Source of the DNA: JAJDAT01 sp964570665
GTDB lineage: Bacteria > Nitrospinota > Nitrospinia > Nitrospinales > JAJDAT01
Length of the DNA stretch: 64,000 nt
Assembly: GCA_964570665.1 (NCBI GenBank)
Contig: CAZMZH010000003.1
Span: 62,001-126,000 of the forward strand
Direction of reading: 5' to 3'
Shown here: piece after piece, positions 42,682 through 52,388 of the stretch
Layout: each line of letters opens with the position of its first letter
How positions within the stretch are numbered: the stretch's first letter is position 1
Made by a program: the position numbers and the translations under genes
The notes under the pieces: model-generated
Seen by the model: only the letters and a program-made list of their open reading frames with translations
The model's database searches: none
Told to the model about the DNA's origin: nothing

Positions 42682-44118
42682 ATGAGTAAATCCCTTATAA
42701 CCCCCAACGCGGGAAATAGTATTTTAATTCGTTTGAAATTAGAGGGAAAGATAGGAATTTTAGCGGAAATCACAAAGAAAATTGCGGATCTTAACGGAAT
42801 TTTGGGAGCTGTAGAAACTTTACGAGCGTTAAAAAATGGAGGTTCTATTCGCGATTTAAATGTTTTTACATCCGGAACCGACCATGCCAATCAAATTTTG
42901 GAAGGCGTTAAAGAGATTGCTGGTTCGGAGATTGTTCAGTGTTCGGATCGAACCTTTCGATTGCACGAAGGCGGTAAGATAGAAGTTAATAGTCGAACTC
43001 CCATTGAAAACGCAGAAGATTTAGCAATGGCTTATACGCCGGGGGTTGGCAGGGTTTGCATGGCAATTGCAGAAGATCCCGAAGCGGTCAAAAAATATAC
43101 GATAAAAAATAATATGGTAGCGGTTGTTACCGATGGAACTGCGGTTTTAGGTTTAGGCGATATTGGACCTGAGGCGGCTTTACCTGTGATGGAAGGTAAG
43201 GCCATGTTGTTTAAACAGTTTGCTGGATTAGATGCGTTTCCAATTTGTTTAGATGAGCAAGACCCTGACGAAATCGTAAAGATTGTAAAAGCGATTTCTC
43301 CAGGATTTGGAGGAATAAACCTGGAAGATATTTCCGCTCCCAGATGTTTTGAAATTGAAGAGAAATTATCCAAGGAATTGACAATCCCCGTTTTTCATGA
43401 CGATCAACATGGCACCGCCGCAATTCTCACGGCAGCTTTAATCAATGCTCTAAAAATTGTTAACAAAAAACCGAAAAACCTTAAGGTTGTTGTTTTAGGA
43501 GCCGGAGCTGCAGGAACGGCATGCTCAAAAATGATCATGAATTTAGGAGTGAAAAATTTAATTGCTTGCGATCGAAAAGGAGCGATTCATAAGGGAAGAG
43601 AGGACTTAGGTTCGGCAAAAAGATGGTTTGCTGACAATGCAAATCCAGATAGCGAAACCGGAACGCTTTCCGAAGTTATTTCTGGAGCGGATCTATTTAT
43701 TGGTTTGTCGGGACCCGGTTTGTTGTCCGTTGAAGATCTAAAAAAAATGAGTAAAGACCCTATTGTTTTTGCGATGGCCAATCCAATCCCGGAAATTATG
43801 CCAGAGGTAGCTTCGCCTTATGTGAAAGTAATGGCTACGGGTAGAAGCGATTATCCCAACCAAATAAATAACGTTCTTTGTTTTCCAGGAATATTTAAAG
43901 GGGCTTTAGAATGCGGAGCTAATAGAATAACGGAAGAAATGAAACTTGCGGCAGCGCAAGCGATAGCAAACTGTATTAGTGAAGATCTTTTAGGTCCTGA
44001 ATATATTGTCCCGAGCGTTTTTGAGCCAACCGTTGCGGAGAATGTGTCTCAGGCAGTAAAACAGGCTGCGGTTTCTTCGGGGGCCGTACAAATCCGAGGG
44101 AGAACGCCTTTTGTATGA
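42682..44118 (+). CDS. NAD-dependent malic enzyme with N-terminal ACT domain
   Basis: 478 residues from the ATG at 42682, which has AGGAG nine bases upstream; the longer frame from 42616 lacks such a site. Residues 10-80 form an ACT-type regulatory domain (IGILAEITKKIADLNGILGA). The malic domain follows with AYTPGVGRV, VVTDGTAVLGLGDIGP, MEGKAMLFKQFAG and LEDISAPRCFEIE, then FHDDQHGTA and the Rossmann VVLGAGAAGTACSKM. The reaction is oxidative decarboxylation of malate to pyruvate. The ACT domain suggests amino-acid or other small-molecule control. A TATAAT at 42510-42515 may be its promoter. The TPR gene follows after 153 bases. Confidence 0.93.
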   Translation: MSKSLITPNAGNSILIRLKLEGKIGILAEITKKIADLNGILGAVETLRALKNGGSIRDLNVFTSGTDHANQILEGVKEIAGSEIVQCSDRTFRLHEGGKIEVNSRTPIENAEDLAMAYTPGVGRVCMAIAEDPEAVKKYTIKNNMVAVVTDGTAVLGLGDIGPEAALPVMEGKAMLFKQFAGLDAFPICLDEQDPDEIVKIVKAISPGFGGINLEDISAPRCFEIEEKLSKELTIPVFHDDQHGTAAILTAALINALKIVNKKPKNLKVVVLGAGAAGTACSKMIMNLGVKNLIACDRKGAIHKGREDLGSAKRWFADNANPDSETGTLSEVISGADLFIGLSGPGLLSVEDLKKMSKDPIVFAMANPIPEIMPEVASPYVKVMATGRSDYPNQINNVLCFPGIFKGALECGANRITEEMKLAAAQAIANCISEDLLGPEYIVPSVFEPTVAENVSQAVKQAAVSSGAVQIRGRTPFV

Positions 44119-44271
44119 TGGACGAAAAATTCTTAAAAACTACATCTAAGCTTTATGAAGGTGAAATCTGGTAACTTTGAATCTGTAAGACCCTTCTTTT
44201 ATCCAGCTTTTGTTTTTTTTACTTATGGTGTATAATAGACGTATTCTCAAATAGTTAGGACGTTACCTATT

Positions 44272-45015
44272 ATGCGCTTAAAATCCATTTTTTGGGTTAT
44301 AACGTTTTTTGCTTCATCTTGTCTGGTTGTGGACAAAGGTTTTGCCGCAAATGATCCTCATTCGGCTAAAGCTAATAAGACTCAATTTAATAAAATCTCT
44401 CAACAAGATCTTCAGCAAGCGGATGCTTATTTTGGAGTGGGAGTTAAGTATTTAAAAGCTAAACGCTATGAAAAAGCAGTCGAGTCTTTTATATCGGTTA
44501 TTCAATTGTTGAAAAATAACAAACTTTCTTCTAAAGCTTTCAATAATTTGGGAACGGCCTATTATTATCTTAAAAATAATGAAAAGGCTTTAGAAGCCTA
44601 TCAAGGAGCTGTCCATCTCGATCCAGAGTGTGCCACAGCCAATTTTAATCTTGGAAGGTTATTTTTTAATTTAAAGAAGTATGAAGAGTCCATTAAAGCT
44701 TACAGGCAGTTTTTAAAAGTAAGCCCCGGTCATATAAAAACTGCTGACGCCTATTTAGAAATGGGAAAGACTGCAGATTTGATGGAGGATGGGAGAAACT
44801 CCATAATTTTTACTCGCGAGGCAAAACAAATTTTCTTTGAGAGTGGAGATCGGAAAAATATGGCCAAGGCGAAAGACATTCTCTTAGAATTTTATGAGAA
44901 GTATGAGTATAAGTCTGAAGATTTTGCATTTTCCCCACAATCTTCGACGGAAAAGATATTTGCTCCCTTTATTTCATTTTTTCAGTTTTTAATGTCCTTT
45001 GTCGTTTTTATTTGA
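44272..45015 (+). CDS. Exported TPR protein with hydrophobic C-terminus
   Basis: 247 residues: signal peptide (FWVITFFASSCLVVDKGFAA; SSC could also be a lipobox), then about four TPR units (ADAYFGVGVKYLKAKRYEKA, KAFNNLGTAYYYLKNNEKAL, TANFNLGRLFFNLKKYEESI and a fourth). The protein ends in a hydrophobic stretch FISFFQFLMSFVVFI that may anchor it in a membrane. A possible -10 TATAAT lies at 44231-44236. It converges on the large TPR-methyltransferase gene, whose stop is 19 bases away. Role unknown. Confidence 0.8.
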   Translation: MRLKSIFWVITFFASSCLVVDKGFAANDPHSAKANKTQFNKISQQDLQQADAYFGVGVKYLKAKRYEKAVESFISVIQLLKNNKLSSKAFNNLGTAYYYLKNNEKALEAYQGAVHLDPECATANFNLGRLFFNLKKYEESIKAYRQFLKVSPGHIKTADAYLEMGKTADLMEDGRNSIIFTREAKQIFFESGDRKNMAKAKDILLEFYEKYEYKSEDFAFSPQSSTEKIFAPFISFFQFLMSFVVFI

Positions 45016-45034
45016 TTCGCTTCGAGACTTTTAG

Positions 45035-47869
45035 TTAAGACTTTAATGATAGAATAAATAGATCCCCTTCAATCCAAACGCCTTTATCCTTTCTAATGTT
45101 TGCCGTTTCTTGAAACGCAATTGCAAAATTGTTTTCTTGAGCTAATGTTTTAATATAATCTTCAGAATGTCCGTACCTTCCGCTGGGCAATAGAGTGTAT
45201 TTTTCTTTGTTAGATCGTTCGGTTGAAAAAAGAAAATAAGACCCTGATTTAATACTCTTTTTGATAGATTCAAAAATAGGACCCAAATTTCCCGAATAAA
45301 CAAAGACGTCCACTGCAGCTATTAAGTCGCATGGTTCCTGAATCTTTTCAAGAGCCGTTATGATATCGCCAGTTAAAAACTGGCTGTAAATATTTTTTTT
45401 CTTGGCCAATGCAATCATTTTTGAGGATACGTCAATCCCTGTTATTTCGTCCACGATATCTTTGAACGCTTCTCCGCTCAATCCTGTCCCACAACCTAAG
45501 TCGATCATTTTATTAAAATGAGTTGTTTTATCGATTATGTTGTCAAAAGCCTTACGAAGTAAAGTAGGAGTGCGATAATCTAGTTTTTCAATAAGGTGTT
45601 TGTCAAAACTTGAAGAGAAACGATCGAAAAGGCTTACTACATATTTTTGAGGAGCGCTGTCTGTTGTTTCTCCTTTTAGCGCTGAAAGCATATGTTGTGC
45701 CGAATAATTTTCGGGGTCGAGTTTAACGCAGCTTTCGTACGATCGAATAGCTCCTTCGTGGTCTCCCAAATTATTTAAGGCTATTCCAAGATTATACTGG
45801 GCATCGGCGAAGTCTGGGCTTATTTCAAGGGCTTTTTGATAAGTTTCCACTGCAGCTTGTAAGTTATCTTGCGACGCAAAAATATTTCCAAGGTTATTAT
45901 AAGCCTCAGGATAATTTGAACGAAGCTCAATAGAACGTTTATACGCTTCTATCGCTTCTTCAGAACGGTCAAGGTCTTTGAGAGCGTTGCCCATATTATT
46001 GTGGGCTGAGAAAAAAGCCGGGTTAATTTCTAAGGCCTTTTTATAAGATTCAAGAGCTTTGACAGGTAAACCTAAATCGCGTAAAGAATTTCCCAAGTTG
46101 TTGTGGGTTTCAGCTTTTGTCGGATTTATATCTAATGCTTTTTTATATATTTCTATAGCTTCCTCAAATTTTCCTAAATTGTTTAGAGAGATTCCTAAGT
46201 TGTTTAGGGCATCTAAGTAGTTAGGATCCAATTCTAAAGCTTTTTCATAACAGGATACCGAAGAAGCATGGTCTTTTTTGGTTTGATAGGCGATCCCGAG
46301 GTTGTAATGGGCGGCTTTTAAAGAAGGGTTTGTTTCCAAAACGCTCTTGTATTCCTCAATGGCTTCTTCTGGTTTGCCAAAGTCGTTCAAAGCCACGCCT
46401 AAGTTAATTCTTGCGTCTAGCAGAGAGGGAGCAATTTGTAACGCTTTTTTATAACTTGAGATTGCTTCTTCAATTTTACCTAATTCTTTCAAAGCGACTC
46501 CTAAATTGTTATGGGCGTCCGCATATTCCGGGGATATGCGTAAAGCTTCCTGATAACAAGCGATAGCTTCCTCAAGTTCACCGTTCTTTTTCAGAGTATT
46601 TCCAAGGTTATTTCGAGCTTCGGGATAATTTGGATTTATCGCGATGGCTTTTCTAAAACCTTCCTCGGCATTTTTAAGATCTCCTGTTGAACTATAAGCG
46701 ATTGCTAGATTATTTAAGATTTCGGTATTGTTAGGACTTAAACCCAAAGCTTTTTGATAACTCTTAATCGCATCCTCTGCTTTGTCTAGAAAGCTTAATG
46801 CCAGGCCGAGTTGATTAATCGGTCTCGGGTCCTTAGGATTTATGAGCGTTGCTTTTCTAAAATATGACTCGGCTTGCCCCCATTTTTTTTTCAACTTATA
46901 AGCGATCCCTAAGTTAATACAAGCTTCGAGGTGATTTGGATGGGCTTTTAGCGCGCTCTCAAAAGCTTTTATCGCCTCTTCCCATGTTCCCATTGCTCCG
47001 AGTAAGGAGCCTTTATTGTTAAAAGCGTCTGCGTAATTTTTGTCGGCGGCAATAGCTTTATCGTAACTTACAATAGCTTCTTCAAACCGATTTATACTTC
47101 TAAGAGCGTTGGCCATATTATTATGGGCTTCGGCATAAAAAGGATCGATGTCTAAAACTTTTTTATAGCAATCTATTGCTTCGTTTGTTTTTCCATCCTC
47201 TTCGAACGCAATACCTAGATTATTATGAGCTGGTATGAATTTAGGATTGGCTTCAATTGCTTGCCGGTAAGAGTCTTGAGCTTTGCTAAACTCGCGAGTG
47301 GTTCGGTAGGCGTTACCAAGGTTGTAATATGCTTGAAAAAATTTAGGATATACAGATATTGCTTGTTGAAAAGCGGCGATCGCTTCTATGGTATTTCCTA
47401 AAGCGGCTTGGACGGTTCCGTAATTATTATGTGCGTCTGCGAATTGAGGGTTTATTTCTAACGCTTTCTGATAGGACTGAGCCGCTTCTTTTAGTTGGTC
47501 TATATCCTTTAAAACAATTCCAAGATTGTTGTGAGCGTCGGCATAGTTAGTTTTTAGTTCTATTGCCTTGCGATATGAAGCAATAGCATTATCAAATTTT
47601 CCTTGAGCTCTTAAGGCAATGCCTAGGTTATTGTGCGCTTCCGCAAATTGAGGATTATGAGAAATTGCCTTTCCAATATATTTTTCCGCCGAGTCAAAGT
47701 CTCCTTTTTGAAACGATAACACCCCTAAAAGATGGAGGGCGTCCAGGTTGTCTGGCATGGCTTTTAAAACCTGTTTGTAAAGCGTTTCTGCGTCTTTATA
47801 ATGGCCTGATTGATGAGATTCTACAGCCTTTTTTAAGGCTTGTTCCAAAGTGAGGCGTTCTTTTTTCAT
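45035..47869 (-). CDS. Long TPR array fused to a SAM-dependent methyltransferase
   Basis: From the ATG at 47869 (MKKERLTLEQAL) the product has 944 residues; the open frame extends 43 codons upstream but that part is hydrophobic and unlike the rest. About twenty 34-residue TPR units (for example YADAHNNLGVALKELGKIEE) fill the first three quarters. The C-terminal 210 residues are a class I methyltransferase with motif I MIDLGCGTGLSGEAF, motif II ITGIDVSSKMIALAKKK and motif III-like LIAAVDVFVY, preceded by the family linker FDRFSSSFDKHLIEKLDYR. TPR-methyltransferase fusions occur widely in marine and multicellular-type bacteria; the target is unknown but the TPR array probably binds it. Confidence 0.88.
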   Translation of the reverse strand: MKKERLTLEQALKKAVESHQSGHYKDAETLYKQVLKAMPDNLDALHLLGVLSFQKGDFDSAEKYIGKAISHNPQFAEAHNNLGIALRAQGKFDNAIASYRKAIELKTNYADAHNNLGIVLKDIDQLKEAAQSYQKALEINPQFADAHNNYGTVQAALGNTIEAIAAFQQAISVYPKFFQAYYNLGNAYRTTREFSKAQDSYRQAIEANPKFIPAHNNLGIAFEEDGKTNEAIDCYKKVLDIDPFYAEAHNNMANALRSINRFEEAIVSYDKAIAADKNYADAFNNKGSLLGAMGTWEEAIKAFESALKAHPNHLEACINLGIAYKLKKKWGQAESYFRKATLINPKDPRPINQLGLALSFLDKAEDAIKSYQKALGLSPNNTEILNNLAIAYSSTGDLKNAEEGFRKAIAINPNYPEARNNLGNTLKKNGELEEAIACYQEALRISPEYADAHNNLGVALKELGKIEEAISSYKKALQIAPSLLDARINLGVALNDFGKPEEAIEEYKSVLETNPSLKAAHYNLGIAYQTKKDHASSVSCYEKALELDPNYLDALNNLGISLNNLGKFEEAIEIYKKALDINPTKAETHNNLGNSLRDLGLPVKALESYKKALEINPAFFSAHNNMGNALKDLDRSEEAIEAYKRSIELRSNYPEAYNNLGNIFASQDNLQAAVETYQKALEISPDFADAQYNLGIALNNLGDHEGAIRSYESCVKLDPENYSAQHMLSALKGETTDSAPQKYVVSLFDRFSSSFDKHLIEKLDYRTPTLLRKAFDNIIDKTTHFNKMIDLGCGTGLSGEAFKDIVDEITGIDVSSKMIALAKKKNIYSQFLTGDIITALEKIQEPCDLIAAVDVFVYSGNLGPIFESIKKSIKSGSYFLFSTERSNKEKYTLLPSGRYGHSEDYIKTLAQENNFAIAFQETANIRKDKGVWIEGDLFILSLKS

Positions 47870-48112
47870 TTTGAAATTACCAATAAAGGATTTGGAAAAA
47901 TAAGTAGAAGTAATACTTAACTTATTTAAAAGAAGAGAATAGAATGATGGAATTAAAAAAAGGAGATTAAGGAGATTATAAAAACTCCTAGTTGCCAAGA
48001 TCGGTTTGTAAAGTCAAGAGCTGGACGGTAATAAGCCGTTAAAAAAAACAAATTATTAGAGATTTTCTTAAATCTATTTAATAAAAATGAAGCTAACTTT
48101 TGATTGAAAAAT

Positions 48113-48268
48113 ATGGACTCGGATACTTATGCAGAGTTTTTTGAAAAAAGTCATAACGAATTAGTTTCTCAACCAGATAAGTTAATATTATTTTCGGTGA
48201 GTTATTACCGTTTAATAACGTTTTCTGTTGAAAAGCTTTTAGAAATGTCGCAATGCCCAAAAAAATAG
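48113..48268 (+). CDS. Possible small protein, 51 residues
   Basis: A plus-strand frame of 51 codons in the 329-base gap between two minus-strand genes. It starts MDSDTYAEFFEKSHNELV and ends in CPKK. No ribosome-binding site stands out and no family is recognised. The rest of the gap (47999-48112, 48269-48327) shows nothing. It may be chance or the remnant of a larger gene. Confidence 0.2.
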   Translation: MDSDTYAEFFEKSHNELVSQPDKLILFSVSYYRLITFSVEKLLEMSQCPKK

Positions 48269-48327
48269 GGGAAAAAGAATTTTTGCTAGCGTCGAAACAT
48301 CGTTAAAATCTAAAATTTTCAGAGAAT

Positions 48328-48735
48328 TTAATTTAACCGTTTTAACTGAATGAAGCGCGATGTTCCATCGATATATGTCACTTTTCCTTTTATTAAGACA
48401 TTATCGAAAAACTCTCCCTCAAGTTTTCTTCCATCCTTATATATTTTTTTTCCTCTAACCAGTTTATGATTTTCAAACTTACCTTCGAAAATGTCTCCAT
48501 TCGGAAAAAATACTTTGCCTTCTTTTAGAATGCCATCTACAAATTGGCCTTCCATGTAAGAGGGGCTATTTAAAACCGCTTTTTTCCCAATTCCGTTTAC
48601 ACAGTCGCCTTTTTCGCAAACATATTGTCCTAAAGCGTTTGCAGGAAGCAAAAGAACTGATATAGCTAAAGAAACTATTAAGAAGCGAGAGAATTTAAAT
48701 AAATAATTTTCAGACGGTTTAAAACGAAAATTCAT
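48328..48735 (-). CDS. Exported MORN-repeat protein
   Basis: 135 residues with a signal peptide (FLIVSLAISVLLLPANALG) and a short run CEKGDCVNG, followed by three to four MORN-like units: YMEGQFVDGILKEGKVFFPN, DIFEGKFENHKLVRGKKIYK and KLEGEFFDNVLIKGKVTYID. MORN repeats form an extended beta sheet that binds proteins or lipids. The CxxxxC pair near the mature N-terminus may make a disulfide. Single gene on the minus strand; function unknown. Confidence 0.8.
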   Translation of the reverse strand: MNFRFKPSENYLFKFSRFLIVSLAISVLLLPANALGQYVCEKGDCVNGIGKKAVLNSPSYMEGQFVDGILKEGKVFFPNGDIFEGKFENHKLVRGKKIYKDGRKLEGEFFDNVLIKGKVTYIDGTSRFIQLKRLN

Positions 48736-48946
48736 TTTTCTTCTATTGAGTTAATTTAATTGTCGCTTGCCAAGGTTAAGGTCGTTTGTTATTTTGTGAT
48801 ACACGTTAATCCCTTTTATTCTAATAAAATAGTCTCGATTTGTCTTTCAAAATTAAATATTTTCATTCGACTTTTAAATTTTTTTGAGGTTAGGTTGCTT
48901 GCAACTTAGAGAACTTCGATGGTTTTTGGAAATTATTAGGTTATAG

Positions 48947-49729
48947 ATGCTTTTAGTTATTGATGTAGGAAATTCAAATAATGTAATAGGGTTATTTTCG
49001 AAAGAAAAATTACTAACTCATTGGCGTATTCGAACGGAATGCAACCGAACAGCCGATGAATATTGGGTTTTGATAAAAGAGTTTATATTATTAAACGAAG
49101 TTGCGGCTGAAACTGTCGACGATATTATCGTGGCATGTGTGGTGCCTTCTTTAATTCCAATATTGCGAGAAATGGGGCAAAAGTATTTTTCTTGCGATCC
49201 CATGATGGTTGGTCCAGGAATTAAAACAGGGATTTCTATTAGTTATAAAAATCCAACGGAAGTGGGAGCGGATCGAATTGTAAATGCTGTAGCCGCTTTT
49301 TCTAAACATAAGAAGTCCTTAATAATTGTAGATTTTGGGACGGCGACAACATTTGACGCAGTTTCTAATAAAGGTGAATATTTAGGCGGGGCCATATTCC
49401 CAGGAGTTAATATCTCCATGGAGGCTTTATTTAAAAATACCGCCAAACTTCCGAGAGTGGATTTAGTCACTCCAGAAAGAGTAATAGGCAAATCGACTGT
49501 AGAAAGTATCCAATCGGGAGGAGTTCATGGAGTGGCTGGTATGGTAAACCATATTGTCGCTAAAATGAGGGAAGAAATGGGTGAAAAGGCGATGGTGATT
49601 GCCACGGGAGGAATATCAAACTCATTTTTAGCGGAATTGGATATTATTGATGAGGTAGACCCATTTTTAACTTTGGATGGTTTGTTGATTTTATATAACC
49701 GAAACCGCCCGCAGAGCGATGCAATTTAG
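48947..49729 (+). CDS. coaX: Type III pantothenate kinase
   Basis: 260 residues, the usual CoaX length. It phosphorylates pantothenate, the first step of coenzyme A synthesis. Motifs of the ASKHA fold are clear: DVGNSNNVIGLF at the N-terminus (phosphate 1), VGADRIVNAVAA, DFGTATTFDAVS (phosphate 2), GGAIFPGV and the adenosine motif VIATGGISN. It is followed 18 bases later by msrB on the same strand. Type III kinases need a monovalent cation and are not inhibited by CoA. Confidence 0.96.
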   Translation: MLLVIDVGNSNNVIGLFSKEKLLTHWRIRTECNRTADEYWVLIKEFILLNEVAAETVDDIIVACVVPSLIPILREMGQKYFSCDPMMVGPGIKTGISISYKNPTEVGADRIVNAVAAFSKHKKSLIIVDFGTATTFDAVSNKGEYLGGAIFPGVNISMEALFKNTAKLPRVDLVTPERVIGKSTVESIQSGGVHGVAGMVNHIVAKMREEMGEKAMVIATGGISNSFLAELDIIDEVDPFLTLDGLLILYNRNRPQSDAI

Positions 49730-49747
49730 AGTTCAGGAGAAAAAGAT

Positions 49748-50140
49748 ATGAATAAAGTAACGAAAACAGACGAGGAATGGAAAAAAGTTTTAAACGAAGA
49801 ACAATTTAAAGTTTGCAGAAAAAAAGGGACCGAGCGAGCCTTTAGCGGTAAGTATTGGAACACAAAAGAGGCTGGAGTTTATAATTGCATTTGTTGTCAA
49901 AATCCGCTTTTTGATTCGATAGCAAAATTTGATTCAGGAACCGGTTGGCCTAGTTTTTTTCAGCCTCTGGAGGAGGAGGGAATAGCAGAAGAGGAAGATA
50001 GTTCTTTTTTTATGACAAGAACGGAGGTTATGTGTTCAAAATGCGATTCCCATTTAGGTCATGTTTTTGAAGACGGACCGGCGCCTACAGGGAAAAGATA
50101 TTGTATTAACTCCGCTTCGTTAGATTTTCGAGAGGCATAA
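49748..50140 (+). CDS. msrB: Peptide methionine-R-sulfoxide reductase
   Basis: 130 residues. MsrB reduces methionine-R-sulfoxide in oxidised proteins. The structural zinc site is complete: CICC and CSKC. The substrate pocket FDSGTGWPSF and DSHLGHVFEDGP are present, and RYCINSASLDF carries the catalytic cysteine. There is no signal peptide, so it acts in the cytoplasm. AGGAG lies before the ATG. It is probably cotranscribed with coaX. Confidence 0.96.
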   Translation: MNKVTKTDEEWKKVLNEEQFKVCRKKGTERAFSGKYWNTKEAGVYNCICCQNPLFDSIAKFDSGTGWPSFFQPLEEEGIAEEEDSSFFMTRTEVMCSKCDSHLGHVFEDGPAPTGKRYCINSASLDFREA

Positions 50141-50173
50141 TAGTTGACTTGTTCAAGTCGCAGTAATGAGTTT

Positions 50174-50884
50174 TTAAGTAAAAAGCCAAATGATAAAAAA
50201 TGGGAAACTGAAGGATAGAATAAATAATACGACATTAGCGACCTGAGCAAGAGCTAGATTATCTCCAATAGGTTCGAGCATTTTGTTGACCCCAACGCGA
50301 CGCACTGCGCTTTCAATATCGCTTGTTGTAGCCTCATTACCAGGTTTTGCCAGTAGATGATCGGAAATTTCGTTTAAAAAAAGAAATCGAAGAACTTTGA
50401 TTATAAAACCAAAAAATAAAGAGCCCAATATGCCCTGGATCCCTCCCTTCAGCTCTAAATTTTTTAAAAAATTGTCCCCCATTTGACTAAAAATTCGGGC
50501 TGCTTCTTCTTTTTGATAGGTTTTGTTTAATGAATTTAATTTAGTCAACACTTCCTTACTGAGTATATCCAAAAGATCTTGTAATCCAGCAGCTACCTCG
50601 TGTAATTTTTGGCTGATAGTTTGAATGGTTGCCCCAATAAATCCATGAAAAACTCCAAAGCTGAGATTCCAGATGAGGACTAAACCAAGGTATATCCACA
50701 CTAGCCAATCGCTAATTTCTAAAGAATTAAGGGATATAGATTTAAATAAAAAAGTCGAAAAGAAACCGGCAATACAACCAAAACCGGAATAAAGCGTCAA
50801 CCGAACAATGGAGCCGACAAATAAATCTGCAAAAAATTTTTTCCAATAAGCAATAAGAGCCTGTCTATTCATGATGTTTAACAA
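50174..50884 (-). CDS. Polytopic membrane protein of unknown function
   Basis: 236 residues with about four hydrophobic segments: VGSIVRLTLYSGFGCIAGFF, WLVWIYLGLVLIWNLSFGVF, GILGSLFFGFIIKVLRFLF and ANVVLFILSFSFPFFIIWLF at the very end. Between helices 2 and 3 a soluble, amphipathic stretch of about 70 residues (IQTISQKLHEVAAGLQDLLD) may form a coiled coil. A start at the second methionine (MNRQALIAYW) is also possible. No family was recognised. It converges with msrB. Confidence 0.6.
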   Translation of the reverse strand: MLNIMNRQALIAYWKKFFADLFVGSIVRLTLYSGFGCIAGFFSTFLFKSISLNSLEISDWLVWIYLGLVLIWNLSFGVFHGFIGATIQTISQKLHEVAAGLQDLLDILSKEVLTKLNSLNKTYQKEEAARIFSQMGDNFLKNLELKGGIQGILGSLFFGFIIKVLRFLFLNEISDHLLAKPGNEATTSDIESAVRRVGVNKMLEPIGDNLALAQVANVVLFILSFSFPFFIIWLFT

Positions 50885-50995
50885 TCTATTAGCGTAATTT
50901 TATGAACGCAACCTTTTTAGAGTAACGGGGTTTTAATGAGTTTTATAAAAGAAAGGCCGATTTGAGTTTTGAATTAATTGAAACGATCTAACAAT

Positions 50996-51802
50996 TCATT
51001 CTTCCTTAAGGCAAAGTATTAAATCGCCTCTATTTTCGTTCTCTCCCCAATGACCTTTATCTTTAACTCTAAGTTTTTGTCCGGGTTTCATATTTTCGGG
51101 AATATTAATTAGCAGGCGTTCTAGCTGGCGATTTGTTTTGTAAGCAATTTCTTTTTTCACGCCACCTTTAATATCTGAAATTGGAATTTTTATATTAAAT
51201 TCCACGTCTAAGTTATTCGTGGAATTCTTTAGGTTTAAATATCCTTTTATAGAACTCCAAAGCGAGTTTTGCCGGGTTTCTTTAATTTCAGTTTTCTGAA
51301 AAAAAAACCTTCCGACAGTAGTTAATATCATCAAAATAGATCCAATTCTTCCAAAAGGACCCGGTAAAAAAGAAAGCAACCGTGGAAGTCCGCTTAAGGC
51401 GCCGTTAAATAAAATTTTTGAAAAAAAATCAGGGCCAGAGCGGTATCCCGACTTGTTAAATTCACGATTTAGTTCTTCAAATACTTGCCTGGAAAAAGCT
51501 TGTCGGAACATGTTTTCAAATAAATCTTCATGAGAATAATTAAAATCGGATTGATTTCCCTGATTTGATTTAGAAGAAAACCCCGAACGGAACCGATCGT
51601 ATTGCTCCCTTTTTTTAGGATCAATTAGAACTGCGTAAGCCTCGGTTATTTCCTTAAATTTATTTTCGTAATTTTGATCCCCCGAGTTGTGGTCGGGATG
51701 GAACTTTACCGCAAGCTTTCGGTAATTCTTTTTTATTTCTTCAGGGGTTGCGTTTGAAGAAATATCCAAGATTTTATAATAATCCTTTGAGTTTTTGTTC
51801 AT
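50996..51802 (-). CDS. J-domain protein with partial DnaJ C-terminal region
   Basis: 268 residues. Residues 7-70 are a J domain (YYKILDISSNATPEEIKKNY) with the DnaK-stimulating HPD at 35-37. The glycine-phenylalanine linker is replaced by a serine- and asparagine-rich one, and there is no zinc-finger region. A hydrophobic patch (SFLPGPFGRIGSILMILTTV) may contact the membrane. The last 60 residues resemble the end of the DnaJ C-terminal substrate-binding domain (FNIKIPISDIKGGVKKEI, PENMKPGQKLRVKDKG, GDLILCL) in shortened form. It is a co-chaperone of the CbpA/DjlA sort. Client unknown. Confidence 0.85.
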   Translation of the reverse strand: MNKNSKDYYKILDISSNATPEEIKKNYRKLAVKFHPDHNSGDQNYENKFKEITEAYAVLIDPKKREQYDRFRSGFSSKSNQGNQSDFNYSHEDLFENMFRQAFSRQVFEELNREFNKSGYRSGPDFFSKILFNGALSGLPRLLSFLPGPFGRIGSILMILTTVGRFFFQKTEIKETRQNSLWSSIKGYLNLKNSTNNLDVEFNIKIPISDIKGGVKKEIAYKTNRQLERLLINIPENMKPGQKLRVKDKGHWGENENRGDLILCLKEE

Positions 51803-51857
51803 TTAAGGTTACCCTATAGCAAGTAACTAATAATCCGGTATTAAATTACAGAAACTG

Positions 51858-52388
51858 TCACATCCCGAGTGATTGGGGGTATTTAACTGCAACTTCATTG
51901 GGGCCTTCTAATGTTATTTGGTCTGTGGATGTGGAAATTAAGTAGGTTTTATCGCTATGCAGTCGTTGTTTCATATTTTCGAAATGAACCAAAATTGGAG
52001 TTGGTGGAAACTTTTCGCCAGGGATAAAGGAAATAATGAAGTCTTTGGAAGCGAGTACATCCCTATATTTTCTTTTCATATCCATTTGATATGCAATATA
52101 GCCTTTTATTGGTTCGGCGCCTTTATAAGGAGTTGCATTATAGACCTTCACAGATTTAGGAATATAGACGTTTGAAAAGTAATCAGGGCCTAATGAGTGA
52201 TGAACCGTTGTTTTAATGTTTAATATTTGTGTGGATTTTTCAATGGGAGTTAACTTCATTGAAATTAAGTAACTTCTATCATGAAAATTTAGGTTTTCGA
52301 GAAAGACGATTCCATATAGAACGCTAAACTTAAACTGTAGAAAAATGCCTAGGCAAACCCATCCAAATATTTTAAAGAATTTTTTCAT
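51858..52388 (-). CDS. Membrane-anchored protein of unknown function
   Basis: 176 residues. The N-terminus KIFGWVCLGIFLQFKFSVLY acts as a signal or anchor. The mature part is beta-rich (LISMKLTPIEKSTQILNIKT, YIPKSVKVYNATPYKG, FIISFIPGEKFPPTPILVHF). No cysteine motif, heme site or known fold was recognised. It lies 55 bases upstream of the J-domain gene on the same strand and could share its transcript. Role unknown. Confidence 0.55.
   Translation of the reverse strand: MKKFFKIFGWVCLGIFLQFKFSVLYGIVFLENLNFHDRSYLISMKLTPIEKSTQILNIKTTVHHSLGPDYFSNVYIPKSVKVYNATPYKGAEPIKGYIAYQMDMKRKYRDVLASKDFIISFIPGEKFPPTPILVHFENMKQRLHSDKTYLISTSTDQITLEGPNEVAVKYPQSLGM

Noticed and set aside
45035..47869. Regular 102-bp periodicity that could be read as a CRISPR-like or satellite repeat
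   Set aside because: The period equals 34 codons and encodes TPR units; there are no spacers.
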